A DNA stretch of 64,000 nt from Roseateles sp. YR242 (GCF_900109745.1 NZ_FOAV01000006.1:62001-126000), one strand, 5' to 3'; positions 25,517 to 34,122 are shown, counted from the stretch's first letter. Made by a program: numbers and translations. Notes: generated by a model from the letters alone, not told the origin.

Positions 25517-27967
25517 ATGCCCCTGTCCATCAGAACCCGTCTGTTGCTGCTTGTCCTGTCGGTGATGGTGCCCGGCGTTGTTGCCGCCCTGTGGGTCAGT
25601 TGGCAGACCTGGGTCGAGGAGCAGGACGCGCTCGTGCGGCACTTGCGAGACAACACGCGCGCCCTGTCCATGGTGGTGGACAAGGAACTCTCCCGGCGCG
25701 CCGGTATCGCCCGCATCCTGTCGCTCTCTCAGATCCTGGACACGGCCCCGCAGGTGCCGCCCGAAGACCTCGCCACGCTGGCGCTGCAGTCGCGCCGAGC
25801 CATGCAAGGCATGGCCGGCTGGGTCGAACTGTCCACACCGGACCGGGTGCTCTTCACCACGCGGCCCGGGTCGCTCGGGCCGACGATGGCGCCGCCCTCG
25901 TTGGCCGCCGGCGTGGGCCTGCTGCCAGGAGCCACCCCCTCTTCGCTGTCCGGCAATGCCAGGAACGCCACGCTGGCGGGCTCAGCACCGGATGCAGCCG
26001 CGACGGGCGCGCCCGTTTCACCGGCAGTGCCCCCTGCGCTGGGTACGCTGGCGACGCCGGGGGCGGCCGGCGCACCGGGTGCCGCGACCAACGCTGGCGA
26101 GGCGGGGCCCGCCACGCTCACCACCCGTGCCACCGACCCGAGCCGCGCGCTGGTGGACAAACCCGTCATCGGCGGGCTGGAGCCCGACCCGGTGGATGGC
26201 CAACTGCGTGCCGCGCTGGTCCAGCCGGTGGAACGCAATGGCCGGGTGCTGATGAACCTGTCGGTCACGCTGCTGCCGCAGGAGCTGCAGCAGATCATCG
26301 ACACCCAGGACATGCCCGACGACTGGACCGCCACCATCATGGACGCCCAGGGCACGGTCGTGGCCCGGCACCCCGGGGGCACCGCCTACGCAGGCCGCCG
26401 CTCCACCGATGATCTGCGGCTCAAGATGGCCGAGCATGACGCATCGGTCTTCGAATCCACCACGCTGGATGGCCAGAACGTCATCGGCTACTTCAGCACC
26501 TCCCCGCAGGGCTGGACCTTCCTCACGGCGGTGCCGCGCAAGTCGCTGCTGGGGGGCCGGGCCAAGGCGCTGCAGCCCATCGTCTTTGGTTCCCTGCTGC
26601 TGATCCTGGCCGGCCTGGGCGGCGCCTTGTGGATCAGCCGCCGCATCTCCGGGCCCATCCACGAACTGACCACCATCGCCAACAAGCTGCGCGCCGGCGA
26701 ACCCGTGCAGGCCGGCGCCACCGGCATGGCCGAATGCGACGAGGTGGCATTGGCGCTGGAAGACGCCAGCGCCGCCATCCGGCAGGGCCGCGGCGAGCTG
26801 GAGCGGCGCGTCAATGAGGCCATCGTGCGTACCCGCGAGGCCGAACAGCGCAGCTCCCGGACCCAGCGCACGGCCGCACTGGGGCGGCTGACCGGCGGGG
26901 TGGCGCATGATTTCAACAACCTGCTGGGCGTCATCAGCAACAGCGCCCATCTCATCCAGCGCAGCCCGCATGCGGACTCGCTCGCCATGCCGGTGGGCGC
27001 GATCATGCGGTCGGTGGAAGTGGGCAGCCGGCTGACGCAGCATCTGCTGCGGGTCTCCGGCCGCCAGCCCGTGCGGCCGCAGGTGCTCGACATGGGTGTG
27101 GCCCTGGGCGAGATGAAGGAGCTGCTCGCCACCGTGCTGGGCAAACGCATGCAGCTCACCCTCACGGTTGCGCCAGATACCCGAACCGTGCAGCTGGACG
27201 CTGCGGAGCTGGAACTGGCGCTGATCAACATCGCCCTGAACGCCCGAGACGCCACCAACGGCATGGGCGAGATCGTTCTGGAGGCGCGCAATGCCGAGCC
27301 TTACGAGCGCCAGGACGTAGGGCCTGGCGACTACGTGGTGATCACCTTCACCGACAAGGGCGCCGGCATTCCCGAGGATGTGCAGGCCCGCGTCTTTGAG
27401 CCGTTCTTCACCACCAAGGAAGTGGGCAAAGGCACAGGTCTGGGCCTCAGCCAGGTGCTGGGCTTCTGTGTGCAGGCCGGTGGCATGGCGCGTATTGCCA
27501 GCCAGCCGGGCCATGGCACCACGGTCACCCTGCTGCTGCCAGCCAGTGGCTCCACCCCCTCGGTGCGCCCGGAACTGATCACGGACCCCGGCACCCTGGC
27601 CGGCGCCAGCGTGCTGCTGGTGGAGGACAACGAAGAATTGAACCGCGTGACCGCCAGCCTGTTGCGCAGCTTCTCCTGCCAGGTGGTGACGGCCGCCAAT
27701 GCGGAAGAAGCCCTCAAGCAGTTCGGCAGTGGCGCAGCCTTCGATGTGGTGCTGTCGGACGTGGTGATGCCCGGCGGCATGGACGGCCAGGCGCTGGCGC
27801 GTGAGCTGCGCCGCCGCCGGCCCGGGCTGCCGGTGGTGCTCATCAGCGGCTACAGCACGGCCCTGACCGCCGAGTCCATCTTTCCGGTGCTGCGCAAGCC
27901 GGCCTCGCCCGCCCAATTGCTGGACGCGCTGGCCAAGGCCATGGGACGGCCCATGACCACGAGCTGA
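25517..27967 (+). CDS. hybrid sensor histidine kinase/response regulator with periplasmic sensor
   Basis: An 816-residue kinase from ATG 25517 (MPLSIRTRLLLLVL). A first membrane helix at about 5-30, a large periplasmic Cache-like domain with an Ala/Gly/Pro-rich insertion at about 130-205, a second helix near 347-370, HAMP, then the phospho-acceptor His464 in GGVAHDFNNLL. ATPase boxes follow (NIALNARDAT, TDKGAGIPEDV, GKGTGLGLSQV), then a receiver domain with Asp748 in LSDVVMP. His464 type (AHDFNNLL) is the NtrB-like class that often works through the attached receiver. No partner regulator is adjacent; the permease gene is 106 bases upstream. Confidence 0.92.
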   Translation: MPLSIRTRLLLLVLSVMVPGVVAALWVSWQTWVEEQDALVRHLRDNTRALSMVVDKELSRRAGIARILSLSQILDTAPQVPPEDLATLALQSRRAMQGMAGWVELSTPDRVLFTTRPGSLGPTMAPPSLAAGVGLLPGATPSSLSGNARNATLAGSAPDAAATGAPVSPAVPPALGTLATPGAAGAPGAATNAGEAGPATLTTRATDPSRALVDKPVIGGLEPDPVDGQLRAALVQPVERNGRVLMNLSVTLLPQELQQIIDTQDMPDDWTATIMDAQGTVVARHPGGTAYAGRRSTDDLRLKMAEHDASVFESTTLDGQNVIGYFSTSPQGWTFLTAVPRKSLLGGRAKALQPIVFGSLLLILAGLGGALWISRRISGPIHELTTIANKLRAGEPVQAGATGMAECDEVALALEDASAAIRQGRGELERRVNEAIVRTREAEQRSSRTQRTAALGRLTGGVAHDFNNLLGVISNSAHLIQRSPHADSLAMPVGAIMRSVEVGSRLTQHLLRVSGRQPVRPQVLDMGVALGEMKELLATVLGKRMQLTLTVAPDTRTVQLDAAELELALINIALNARDATNGMGEIVLEARNAEPYERQDVGPGDYVVITFTDKGAGIPEDVQARVFEPFFTTKEVGKGTGLGLSQVLGFCVQAGGMARIASQPGHGTTVTLLLPASGSTPSVRPELITDPGTLAGASVLLVEDNEELNRVTASLLRSFSCQVVTAANAEEALKQFGSGAAFDVVLSDVVMPGGMDGQALARELRRRRPGLPVVLISGYSTALTAESIFPVLRKPASPAQLLDALAKAMGRPMTTS

Positions 27968-28046
27968 CGATTGCGCCCCTGCCGCCAGCGCGGGAATACA
28001 CCTTGCTGCCCATGGAGCATCTCAAGCACTCACGAAAGGAGATGCC

Positions 28047-28508
28047 ATGGACAACCAGGATGTCATCGACGAACTCAACACCCTCATCGAGACCAGCAAG
28101 GACGGCGAATACGGTTTCCTGAGCTGTGCCGAGCACGTGCGCAGCGCCAGCCTGCGTGAGGTCTTTGCGCAGCGCGCAGCGGATTGCCGCCAGGCCAGCG
28201 CGGAGTTGCAGCAACTCGTGCGGCAGCACGGTGGCAAACCCGAAGATGACGGCAGCACCGCAGGCGCCCTGCATCGCGGCTGGGTCGCCGTGAAGAGCAC
28301 CCTCACCGGCTACAGCGACGTCGCCATGCTGGAAGAATGTGAACGTGGCGAGGACGCGGCCGTGGCGCGCTATCGCAAGGCGGCTCAGAAGGAATTGCCG
28401 AGCGGCACGCTGGACGTGGTGCAACGCCAACTCGCGGGCGTGCTGCGCAACCACGACCAGATCCGGCTGTTGCGCGACCAGGCACGCAACTCGGCGAGCA
28501 GCACCTGA
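28047..28508 (+). CDS. PA2169-type four-helix-bundle protein (DUF2383)
   Basis: A 153-residue cytosolic protein of four long helices (VIDELNTLIETSKDGEYGF, CAEHVRSASLREVFAQRAADC, ALHRGWVAVKSTLTGYSDVAMLEECERGEDAAVARY, QRQLAGVLRNHDQIRLLRDQ). These match DUF2383, a ferritin-like fold seen in stress-induced genes. Regularly spaced Glu/His/Asp could bind metal but this is not established. An AAAGGAG site precedes ATG 28047. Confidence 0.88.
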   Translation: MDNQDVIDELNTLIETSKDGEYGFLSCAEHVRSASLREVFAQRAADCRQASAELQQLVRQHGGKPEDDGSTAGALHRGWVAVKSTLTGYSDVAMLEECERGEDAAVARYRKAAQKELPSGTLDVVQRQLAGVLRNHDQIRLLRDQARNSASST

Positions 28509-28564
28509 GAACTCGCGTCAGAACGCCCGTGGAACGCCTCAGTAGGGCCGCATTGTGAGGCTAG

Positions 28565-28627
28565 GTGAGGCGCTCCGTGGGACGCTCTGTGGAGCGCCTC
28601 TGTGGAGCGCCTCGGTGGGGCGCCTCA
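28565..28627 (+). repeat. tandem repeats of a TGTGGAGCGCCTC-like unit
   Basis: About five degenerate 12-14 base units (gtgaggcgctcc, gtgggacgctc, tgtggagcgcctc, tgtggagcgcctc, ggtggggcgcctc) fill the gap between convergent genes and just touch the 3' end of the 29389 gene. No other function seen. Confidence 0.7.
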
Positions 28628-29389
28628 GGACGACGTTGGCGAGACGGGCGGCACGGCTTTGGGGGCGGCCGGAGCGGCTGCCGAGCCGCCGCGTACGCTG
28701 GCACCTGCCTGACGCGCCTGGGCCTGCGCTTCGGCCGCCTGCGCGTGCTGATCAGCCTCGGGCCGCTGCTCCTTGCGCGCGGCTTTTTTGCGCTGCATGC
28801 CATGCATCAGGCCGGCCACGACGCCCAGCAGCAATTGCGTGCTCTGTGGCCCCAGGCTGCCGCGGATGCGTACCGGCATGAAACCCCAGGCCATCGTCAG
28901 CATTTGCAGCAATGCCAGTTCAGGCTTGGCTGCAGGCCCGTGCGGACCGCCATGGCCCGGATGGCCGGAGTGGGCTGGGTGACCCGACGGGTCCGCTGGG
29001 CCGTGAGCCCCGTGCCCACCGGGCTCTTGCGACGCATGGGCGCCCGCGACCTCACCGAGCAAGGTAGCGAGTAGGCCGCTGAACAAGCCGGCCCCGCGTG
29101 GAGGCCGCGCTCCGCGCCCCGCGCGCCCTGAAGGCCTGTCCTCGCCACGACTGGCGTGGCGATGGTGCGGGCGCTTGCGAAACAGACGCCAGAACAGCCA
29201 ACCCGAACCCATGCCCAGCACCGGCCGCAGCCAATGGCTGAGCGTGAGCACCGTGCGCCCTCGGCTCTTCAGCGACAACGCATGTTGGCGGAACTCCATG
29301 TCCCGGCGGACGACTCGCAGTTCGACCAGGTCGATGCGGGCGTTCAATTCCTCAAGCGTTTCAGGCACTGGGGGTGGCGGTGCGGCCAT
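28625..29389 (-). CDS. hypothetical protein with His/Gly-rich linker, in the DUF883/holin cluster
   Basis: A 254-residue protein. The N-terminus has a short helical part (TLEELNARIDLVELRVVRRDMEFRQ), then a hydrophobic stretch (SHWLRPVLGMGSGWLFWRLF at about 51-70), a second hydrophobic segment near 101-113, a His/Gly/Pro linker at 118-151 with about ten His, and a third near 157-200. The tail is Ala/Gln/Arg-rich. It overlaps the upstream holin-like gene by 29 bases and sits where yqjK lies in the yqjD-yqjE-yqjK arrangement, so a membrane-associated partner is likely. The His-rich linker may bind metal. Confidence 0.7.
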   Translation of the reverse strand: MAAPPPPVPETLEELNARIDLVELRVVRRDMEFRQHALSLKSRGRTVLTLSHWLRPVLGMGSGWLFWRLFRKRPHHRHASRGEDRPSGRAGRGARPPRGAGLFSGLLATLLGEVAGAHASQEPGGHGAHGPADPSGHPAHSGHPGHGGPHGPAAKPELALLQMLTMAWGFMPVRIRGSLGPQSTQLLLGVVAGLMHGMQRKKAARKEQRPEADQHAQAAEAQAQARQAGASVRGGSAAAPAAPKAVPPVSPTSS

Positions 29390-29951
29390 CGGTGGGAGCT
29401 TCCTCTTGGTCTCGGGGATCGTTGAAGAGCCAGTGGAACTGGCGACGGGAAGCCGGCAGGGAAACCAGCGGCGTCAACGACTTCATCGCCGCCACAACCC
29501 AGCCCAGCACCAGCAAATTGATGACCAGCACGCCTGCGCAGGCCCACGGCAGCGCCAGGCCCAGATGGACGGCCAACGCAATCAGGCCGGCCCACAAGGC
29601 CCACCAAGCCGTGGCACCGGCAATGGCGGCCACCACCAGCAGCACCAACAGGCTGACCACGCCATGCCGGGCACGCTCCAGTTCCAGCACCAGCAACAAC
29701 AGTCGGCTCTGGAACATGCCGCGCGCCGAGCGGATCAGCCCCTGGATGTCGCCCAGCCATCCCGGCTCGGGCGCGGGGGACCCGCCGCCACTACCGGGAA
29801 GGGATGGACCGCCCGGAGGGAAAGAAGGCGGTCCGGCAGGTGGTTCGGGCGGCGGCGGGAAACCGGGGTCACCGCCCGTTCTTGCAGAAGCGGACGGCGG
29901 CGGCCCGTCGGGCAGAGGCGAAGTACCGGTGTCGCGACGGGGATCGCTCAT
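29361..29951 (-). CDS. phage-holin-superfamily membrane protein (YqjE-like)
   Basis: A 196-residue inner-membrane protein. About 70 Pro/Gly-rich residues precede the conserved part (LIRSARGMFQSRLLLLVLELERARHG) and two adjacent transmembrane pairs at about 99-120 and 128-155. This matches the holin-like family of stationary-phase membrane proteins, most similar in layout to E. coli YqjE. It is the second gene of a three-gene cluster after the DUF883 gene (13-base gap) and overlaps the third by 29 bases. Confidence 0.82.
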   Translation of the reverse strand: MSDPRRDTGTSPLPDGPPPSASARTGGDPGFPPPPEPPAGPPSFPPGGPSLPGSGGGSPAPEPGWLGDIQGLIRSARGMFQSRLLLLVLELERARHGVVSLLVLLVVAAIAGATAWWALWAGLIALAVHLGLALPWACAGVLVINLLVLGWVVAAMKSLTPLVSLPASRRQFHWLFNDPRDQEEAPTDGRTATPSA

Positions 29952-29964
29952 GGGGTGACCGGCC

Positions 29965-30336
29965 TCAGCGCGCCAGGCGCGCGATCAGCAGGCCCAGCGC
30001 AAAGGCGGTACCAATGGCGACCAGCGGATGCTCACGCACGCCGGAGCGGGCGCTTTCGCACAGCTCGTTGCCGGTATTGCGCAGCTGGTCGGCACGGTGA
30101 TGGAGGATTTCCCCGGTGCCCTCCAGGCTTTTCTGCAAATGCTGCACCGCCGGCGTGGCCTGGTTGGCCAGCTTGTCGATGGCGGCATGCGCGCTTTGCG
30201 CCACCCGGTTCACCAGTTCAACACCTGCGGTGCTGTTGACCCCGTTGCTGTTGGGCACCGAGGCCTTGGCCGCGTCTTCCGAGGTGGTGAAGGGAACAGT
30301 CTTGTCGCTCTTCTCGTTGATGGGGGTCGTGGTCAT
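29965..30336 (-). CDS. DUF883/ElaB-YqjD family membrane-anchored ribosome-associated-type protein
   Basis: A 123-residue protein with a long amphipathic helical body (NRVAQSAHAAIDKLANQATP, QKSLEGTGEILHHRADQLR) and a C-terminal membrane anchor (EHPLVAIGTAFALGLLIARLAR), the family signature. E. coli relatives are tail-anchored, RpoS-dependent and bind ribosomes in stationary phase. AGGAAA lies upstream of the ATG at 30336. First gene of the yqjD-yqjE-like operon, so probably stress- or stationary-phase-induced. Confidence 0.9.
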   Translation of the reverse strand: MTTTPINEKSDKTVPFTTSEDAAKASVPNSNGVNSTAGVELVNRVAQSAHAAIDKLANQATPAVQHLQKSLEGTGEILHHRADQLRNTGNELCESARSGVREHPLVAIGTAFALGLLIARLAR

Positions 30337-30628
30337 GTCGGTTTCCTAGGGTTGGGATGTCGGATGGCGATAAACGGCAAGCGGCATGCCGACGCTCCAA
30401 CAAAAACTGGCCACCCGCGGTAGAACGCCTTGAGGTCTCGGCCAACTTGAGCCACCATGGCGATGTCGCCACACAGATATCGCAGCACCTCGGCCTCGTC
30501 CCGCTCTCCAGGACGAGGCCCAGCGAGCGCGCAAGTTGGGAACGGGCCCATGGAAACCTCGGGCACGGCAATTGCCGTTGTCCCCGGATTCACTGACCAC
30601 CATCTTTCGCAAGGGAAGGAGCGAACCG

Positions 30629-31183
30629 ATGAACGACGGTCTCACCTCAGTGCTGTACGTGGAGGACAGCCCGCTCAACGTCATCGTCATGGAAGCGATG
30701 TTTGAGCAACGCCGGGATCTGCGCCTGCATGTCGCGGAGGCTGGCATGCCCGCCTGGCGCATCAGTGCGCGGCTTCATCCGTCGCTCCTGCTCGTTGACC
30801 TGAATCTGCCGGATTGCCACGGTTCCGAATTGCTGAAACTGCTACGCATGCGCCGCGGTTGGGCCGGGGTACCAGCCATTGCCGTCACGGCTGATTCCGA
30901 CTTTGATGCGGTTGGCGCGGGTTTCCAGGAGATGTGGGCCAAGCCGCTGGATGTGCGGCGCACGCTGGCCCGCCTGTCGGAGCTGTTGCCGCCGCCCCGG
31001 GGTGTCCATGGCCCGGCTGGCGGGTGGGAGGACGGCGGCGTGGGAGACCCTTCGCAGGGGCGTTCCGGCGACGCGTCCCTCCCGTCGCCGGGCCGCCTTG
31101 CGGCCCCTGGGATGTCGGTGTCAACGGCCAGACCGTCGCGTTCACTCGCCGCCACGGCCGCCTATCGGCCGCAGGCGCGGTAA
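30629..31183 (+). CDS. stand-alone response regulator receiver protein
   Basis: A 184-residue protein starting at ATG 30629 behind AAGGGAAGGAG. The receiver domain covers about residues 1-125: acidic pocket VLYVEDSPLN, phospho-acceptor Asp in LLLVDLNLP near residue 54, Thr in AVTADSD and Lys in WAKPLD. The rest is a Gly/Ser/Pro/Ala-rich tail with no DNA-binding or catalytic domain. It is therefore a CheY- or Spo0F-like output or phosphotransfer element. No kinase is adjacent; the window has two hybrid kinases at 25517 and 36434. Confidence 0.88.
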   Translation: MNDGLTSVLYVEDSPLNVIVMEAMFEQRRDLRLHVAEAGMPAWRISARLHPSLLLVDLNLPDCHGSELLKLLRMRRGWAGVPAIAVTADSDFDAVGAGFQEMWAKPLDVRRTLARLSELLPPPRGVHGPAGGWEDGGVGDPSQGRSGDASLPSPGRLAAPGMSVSTARPSRSLAATAAYRPQAR

Positions 31184-31295
31184 GCGGCGGCAGCCTGCAC
31201 CCCCACACGCCACTGACACGCATCGGGTCGCGCCTGCGTTCTCCCCGCCGATCCGGAACGGCAAATCAGGCGGCACGCCGCCTGCCATCTCACAC

Positions 31296-32093
31296 ATGCT
31301 TTTTGCAGCTCCAGCTGCACAGGATTTCCGGACCATGATCGACGTGACCTCTGTCCCTGCCATGCCCTCCCCGCCCGGCGCGGGGGCCCTCTTCCTTGCC
31401 GCAGTATCAACCGCCGACGCCGAACTGCCCTCGCTGCGCGAGCAGGTGGCCCTGATCACCGGCTGCAGCCGTGGCCTGGGTGCAGCCATCGCGCAGGTGC
31501 TGGGTGAAAGCGGCATGCGTGTGGTGCTGGCCGACAGGGACTTCCAGCGGGCCCAGGACAGCGCTGCGGTACTGAGTGAGCGCGACATCCAGGTCATGCC
31601 GCTGGCCCTGGACCTGGGCCACTCGGGCCAGTGTGCGGAGGCCGTGGACCTCGTGGTGCAGCGCTTCGGTCGCCTGGACGCCCTGGTCATCAACACTGCG
31701 CCGGAAGTCTCGGGGTCTCCGTCCGGAACCGGCATGGACGGCGGCGTGCTCGACACTCAACTGTCAGGCACCCTGGCGCTGTCCAGGGCCGCCAGCGCGC
31801 ACATGCGCAAGCGCGGCGGCGGCCACATCTTCAACATCGCCGCCACCGAGCCCACGATGGTTCCCACCACCAGGTGGAGCCTCCTGGGTCTGTCCCACGT
31901 GCGCGTGAATGCACCCGTGTCGGGCGGCGCCAAGTCCGCCTTGACGCCCGGTGGCTTCCCGGGCTTTGCCGATGCCCGACCTCAGGATCCCCTCCACGTG
32001 GCTCAAGCCGTTCGCTACGTGCTTCAACAGCCCGAGGGCCATACCAGCCCCAGCCTGACCGACCAGCCCACTCTTGAAAGCGACTGGCCTTGA
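31296..32093 (+). CDS. short-chain dehydrogenase/reductase family protein, degenerate active site
   Basis: A 265-residue protein with the SDR Rossmann fold: cofactor loop ALITGCSRGLGAAIA at about 53-67, VVLADRD strand end (Asp suggests NAD preference), NTA motif in LVINTAPEV and NIAAT at the active-site strand. The Ser is replaced by Ala and no YxxxK is found where the Tyr/Lys pair should be (TRWSLLGLSHVRVNAPV). The enzyme is probably inactive as a classical dehydrogenase or uses another mechanism. Start ATG 31296 is used; ATG 31335 is also in frame. The stop overlaps the gmhB start by four bases. Confidence 0.78.
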   Translation: MLFAAPAAQDFRTMIDVTSVPAMPSPPGAGALFLAAVSTADAELPSLREQVALITGCSRGLGAAIAQVLGESGMRVVLADRDFQRAQDSAAVLSERDIQVMPLALDLGHSGQCAEAVDLVVQRFGRLDALVINTAPEVSGSPSGTGMDGGVLDTQLSGTLALSRAASAHMRKRGGGHIFNIAATEPTMVPTTRWSLLGLSHVRVNAPVSGGAKSALTPGGFPGFADARPQDPLHVAQAVRYVLQQPEGHTSPSLTDQPTLESDWP

Positions 32094-32812
32094 GCACCTT
32101 CCTTCCCACCGATGCCTTCACCGGTGCACCGGCCCGTCCGCTGCGCCCCTGCCTGTTCATCGACAAGGACGGCACCTTGATCGAGAACGTGCCCTACAAC
32201 ATCGACCCCGCGAAGCTGCGCTTCATGCCGGGCGCCGGCGAGGCGTTGGCCCGCCTGCGTCACGCCGGGCTGGCCCTGGTGATCGTCACCAACCAGAGCG
32301 GTCTGGCACGAGGCTTCTTTACGCGTGCCCAGCTTGCACGCCTGCAGGAGGTGCTGGTGCGCCGCTTGCAGGACGAATTCGGTGTCGTGATCGACGACGT
32401 TGCCGTGTGCCCGCATGCGCCCGACGCCCGTGGCCGGCCCGCCTGCCTGTGCCGCAAGCCTGCCCCCGGCATGCTGATTCGCGCCGCCCGCGCGCATCAC
32501 CTGGACCTGGCCCGCTCGTGGATGGTGGGCGACACGCTGGACGATGTGGAAGCCGGCCATCGCGCTGGCGCGCAGGGCCTGCTGTTCGACAGCGGCGGCG
32601 AAACCGAATGGCGCCGTTCGCCGTTGCGCGAGCCAGCAGGGGTGTTCAACTCGTGGGCGACGCTGGCCGAGCACCTGCTGGCGGCGATGCCGGCGGACGG
32701 CGTGCGCCCTGCCCTGGCGCCAACGCCTGCCGCGACGGTGAAGACCGCCGGTTCGCACTGGCCTGACGGCCTGACTCACGCGCTTGCGTCGGTGGTGCCG
32801 ACACTGGCTTGA
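32090..32812 (+). CDS. gmhB: D,D-heptose 1,7-bisphosphate phosphatase
   Basis: A 240-residue HAD-IIIA phosphatase of the LPS heptose pathway. Motif I is FIDKDGTLIENVPYNID, motif II VTNQSGLARG, a zinc-binding loop CPH....CLCRKPAPGM, and motif III GDTLDDVEAG. The TTG at 32090 overlaps the SDR stop. The family is usually about 180-190 residues; the extra tail of about 40 residues is the part that overlaps topoisomerase IB by 167 bases on the other strand. It makes the precursor of ADP-heptose used by heptosyltransferases such as the GT9 protein at 40627. Confidence 0.9.
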   Translation: MSTFLPTDAFTGAPARPLRPCLFIDKDGTLIENVPYNIDPAKLRFMPGAGEALARLRHAGLALVIVTNQSGLARGFFTRAQLARLQEVLVRRLQDEFGVVIDDVAVCPHAPDARGRPACLCRKPAPGMLIRAARAHHLDLARSWMVGDTLDDVEAGHRAGAQGLLFDSGGETEWRRSPLREPAGVFNSWATLAEHLLAAMPADGVRPALAPTPAATVKTAGSHWPDGLTHALASVVPTLA

Positions 32813-33890
32813 GCCTGCTCGCCGGCCCCGTGGCCACGGCGGACTGAGGAGACATCCGCCGCGCCTGGTCCTGGGCCTGAGCTTGGGCCCGGCCCAGGGC
32901 GCGCAGCATCCCCACCAGGCGTCGTTCCGCCACGCTCAGCCCGGGTGCAGCGGGTGGTTGGCGGATCCAACGCTGCGTGGGCAGCGTGCTGAAACATTCG
33001 CCCTGCGCCAGCGCGAGCACCTCGGGATGGACATAGGATTTTCGGCAGACCGCCACCGTGTTGCCCAGCCGCGCCGAGACCTGCTGCAAGGTTTCCTTGA
33101 GCGCAACCCCGGGCGCATGCCCGGCTGCGGCATGCGCCACCAACAGGTCCAGCGCCAGCACACTCGCATGCCAGGTGCGGAAGACCTTGGCACTGCACTC
33201 CGAGCCACCCATGCGGCCCAGCCACTCATTGACGTCGGATGCATCGATGCGATGCGGCTCGCCCAGCGCGTCCTCATAACAGAACAGCTCCTGGCCCGGC
33301 AGGTCACGGCAGCGTCGCACCAGAGCCGCCACGCGTTCGTCGCGCACGGCCAGTTGCTGGCGCACGCCGCTCTTGCCCACGAAGCTCAGCAACAGGGCGT
33401 CACCGCTCACCTTGACATGGCGGCACAACAGCGTGCTGAGGCCATAGGAACCATTCTGGCGCGCGTATTCGCGGTGGCCTATCCGCATCCAGGTCCGGTC
33501 CAGCAACCGTACCAGGGCGGCCACCACCCGCTCCCGGTCGAGCCCCCCAGCGCGCAGACGGCGCTGCACCTGGCGGCGCAGACGCGGCAGGCGCTGGGCG
33601 AAGTCCCCCAGCGAGCCGAATTTGTTCTCGCCGCGCGATTGCATCCAGTCCGGGTGATAGCGGTATTGCTTGCGCCCGCGTGCATCGCGGCCGGTGGCCT
33701 GCAGGTGGCCATCCTCGCGGGCGCAGATCCACACATCCTCATAGGCCGGCGGAATGGCCAATGAACGGATGCGCCGGATCACGGCCGCATCCCGCACCGG
33801 GCGCCCTTGGGCATTCACGTAGCGAAAGCCCTTGGCGGTGCGCAACCGGCGCAGACCCGGTTCGACATCGGAGACCCAACACAGTGCCAT
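32646..33890 (-). CDS. DNA topoisomerase IB
   Basis: A 414-residue enzyme relaxing supercoils through a 3'-phosphotyrosine. The start at ATG 33890 gives MALCWVSDVEPGL. Landmarks are LAIPPAYEDVWIC, HLQATGRDARGRKQYRYHP, RIGHREYARQNGSYGL (catalytic Arg), FVGKSGV (Lys173), KVFRTWHASVLAL (Arg238) and the nucleophile Tyr286 in CRKSYVHPE. From about residue 300 the protein is a low-complexity Gln/Ala/Arg/Pro tail not needed for the fold, which overlaps the 3' end of gmhB by 167 bases. Upstream is the full-length miniature repeat element. A frame continues upstream to a TTG at 33953, so a longer N-terminus is possible. Confidence 0.92.
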   Translation of the reverse strand: MALCWVSDVEPGLRRLRTAKGFRYVNAQGRPVRDAAVIRRIRSLAIPPAYEDVWICAREDGHLQATGRDARGRKQYRYHPDWMQSRGENKFGSLGDFAQRLPRLRRQVQRRLRAGGLDRERVVAALVRLLDRTWMRIGHREYARQNGSYGLSTLLCRHVKVSGDALLLSFVGKSGVRQQLAVRDERVAALVRRCRDLPGQELFCYEDALGEPHRIDASDVNEWLGRMGGSECSAKVFRTWHASVLALDLLVAHAAAGHAPGVALKETLQQVSARLGNTVAVCRKSYVHPEVLALAQGECFSTLPTQRWIRQPPAAPGLSVAERRLVGMLRALGRAQAQAQDQARRMSPQSAVATGPASRLKPVSAPPTQARESGRQASANRRSSPSRQALAPGQGARRPPASPPAGARPASPTS

Positions 33891-33956
33891 TGCCACCCTC
33901 GGCTTGAAGCGGATGATGGAGGCATCGAGGCAGGCTGCATGCCCAGGCACCAAGGG

Positions 33957-34110
33957 AACCTCTGCACGACGCCTCGCGGCCGGGATGACCCCGTTTCGGG
34001 CGGTCGGCGGCGTTGGAAATTCTCGCCATAGCGCCCGCTATGGCAGCGGATTGCACCTTGCGCGCCATCCCGAATCAGGGTCACCTCGGCTCGCGGGAGT
34101 GATGCAGAGG
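33957..34110 (+). mobile_element. miniature inverted-repeat element, copy D (full length)
   Basis: A 154-base element with inverted ends AACCTCTGCA (33957-33966) and TGCAGAGG (34103-34110) and a perfect internal palindrome GCCATAGCGCCCGCTATGGC (34025-34044). It is flanked by the direct repeat GGCACCAAG at 33946-33954 and again at 34110-34118, an apparent target-site duplication of about eight or nine bases. It has no coding capacity. Related copies lie at 5422, 6075 and 9456, with a possible relic at 36357. Confidence 0.72.
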
Positions 34111-34122
34111 GCACCAAGAACT

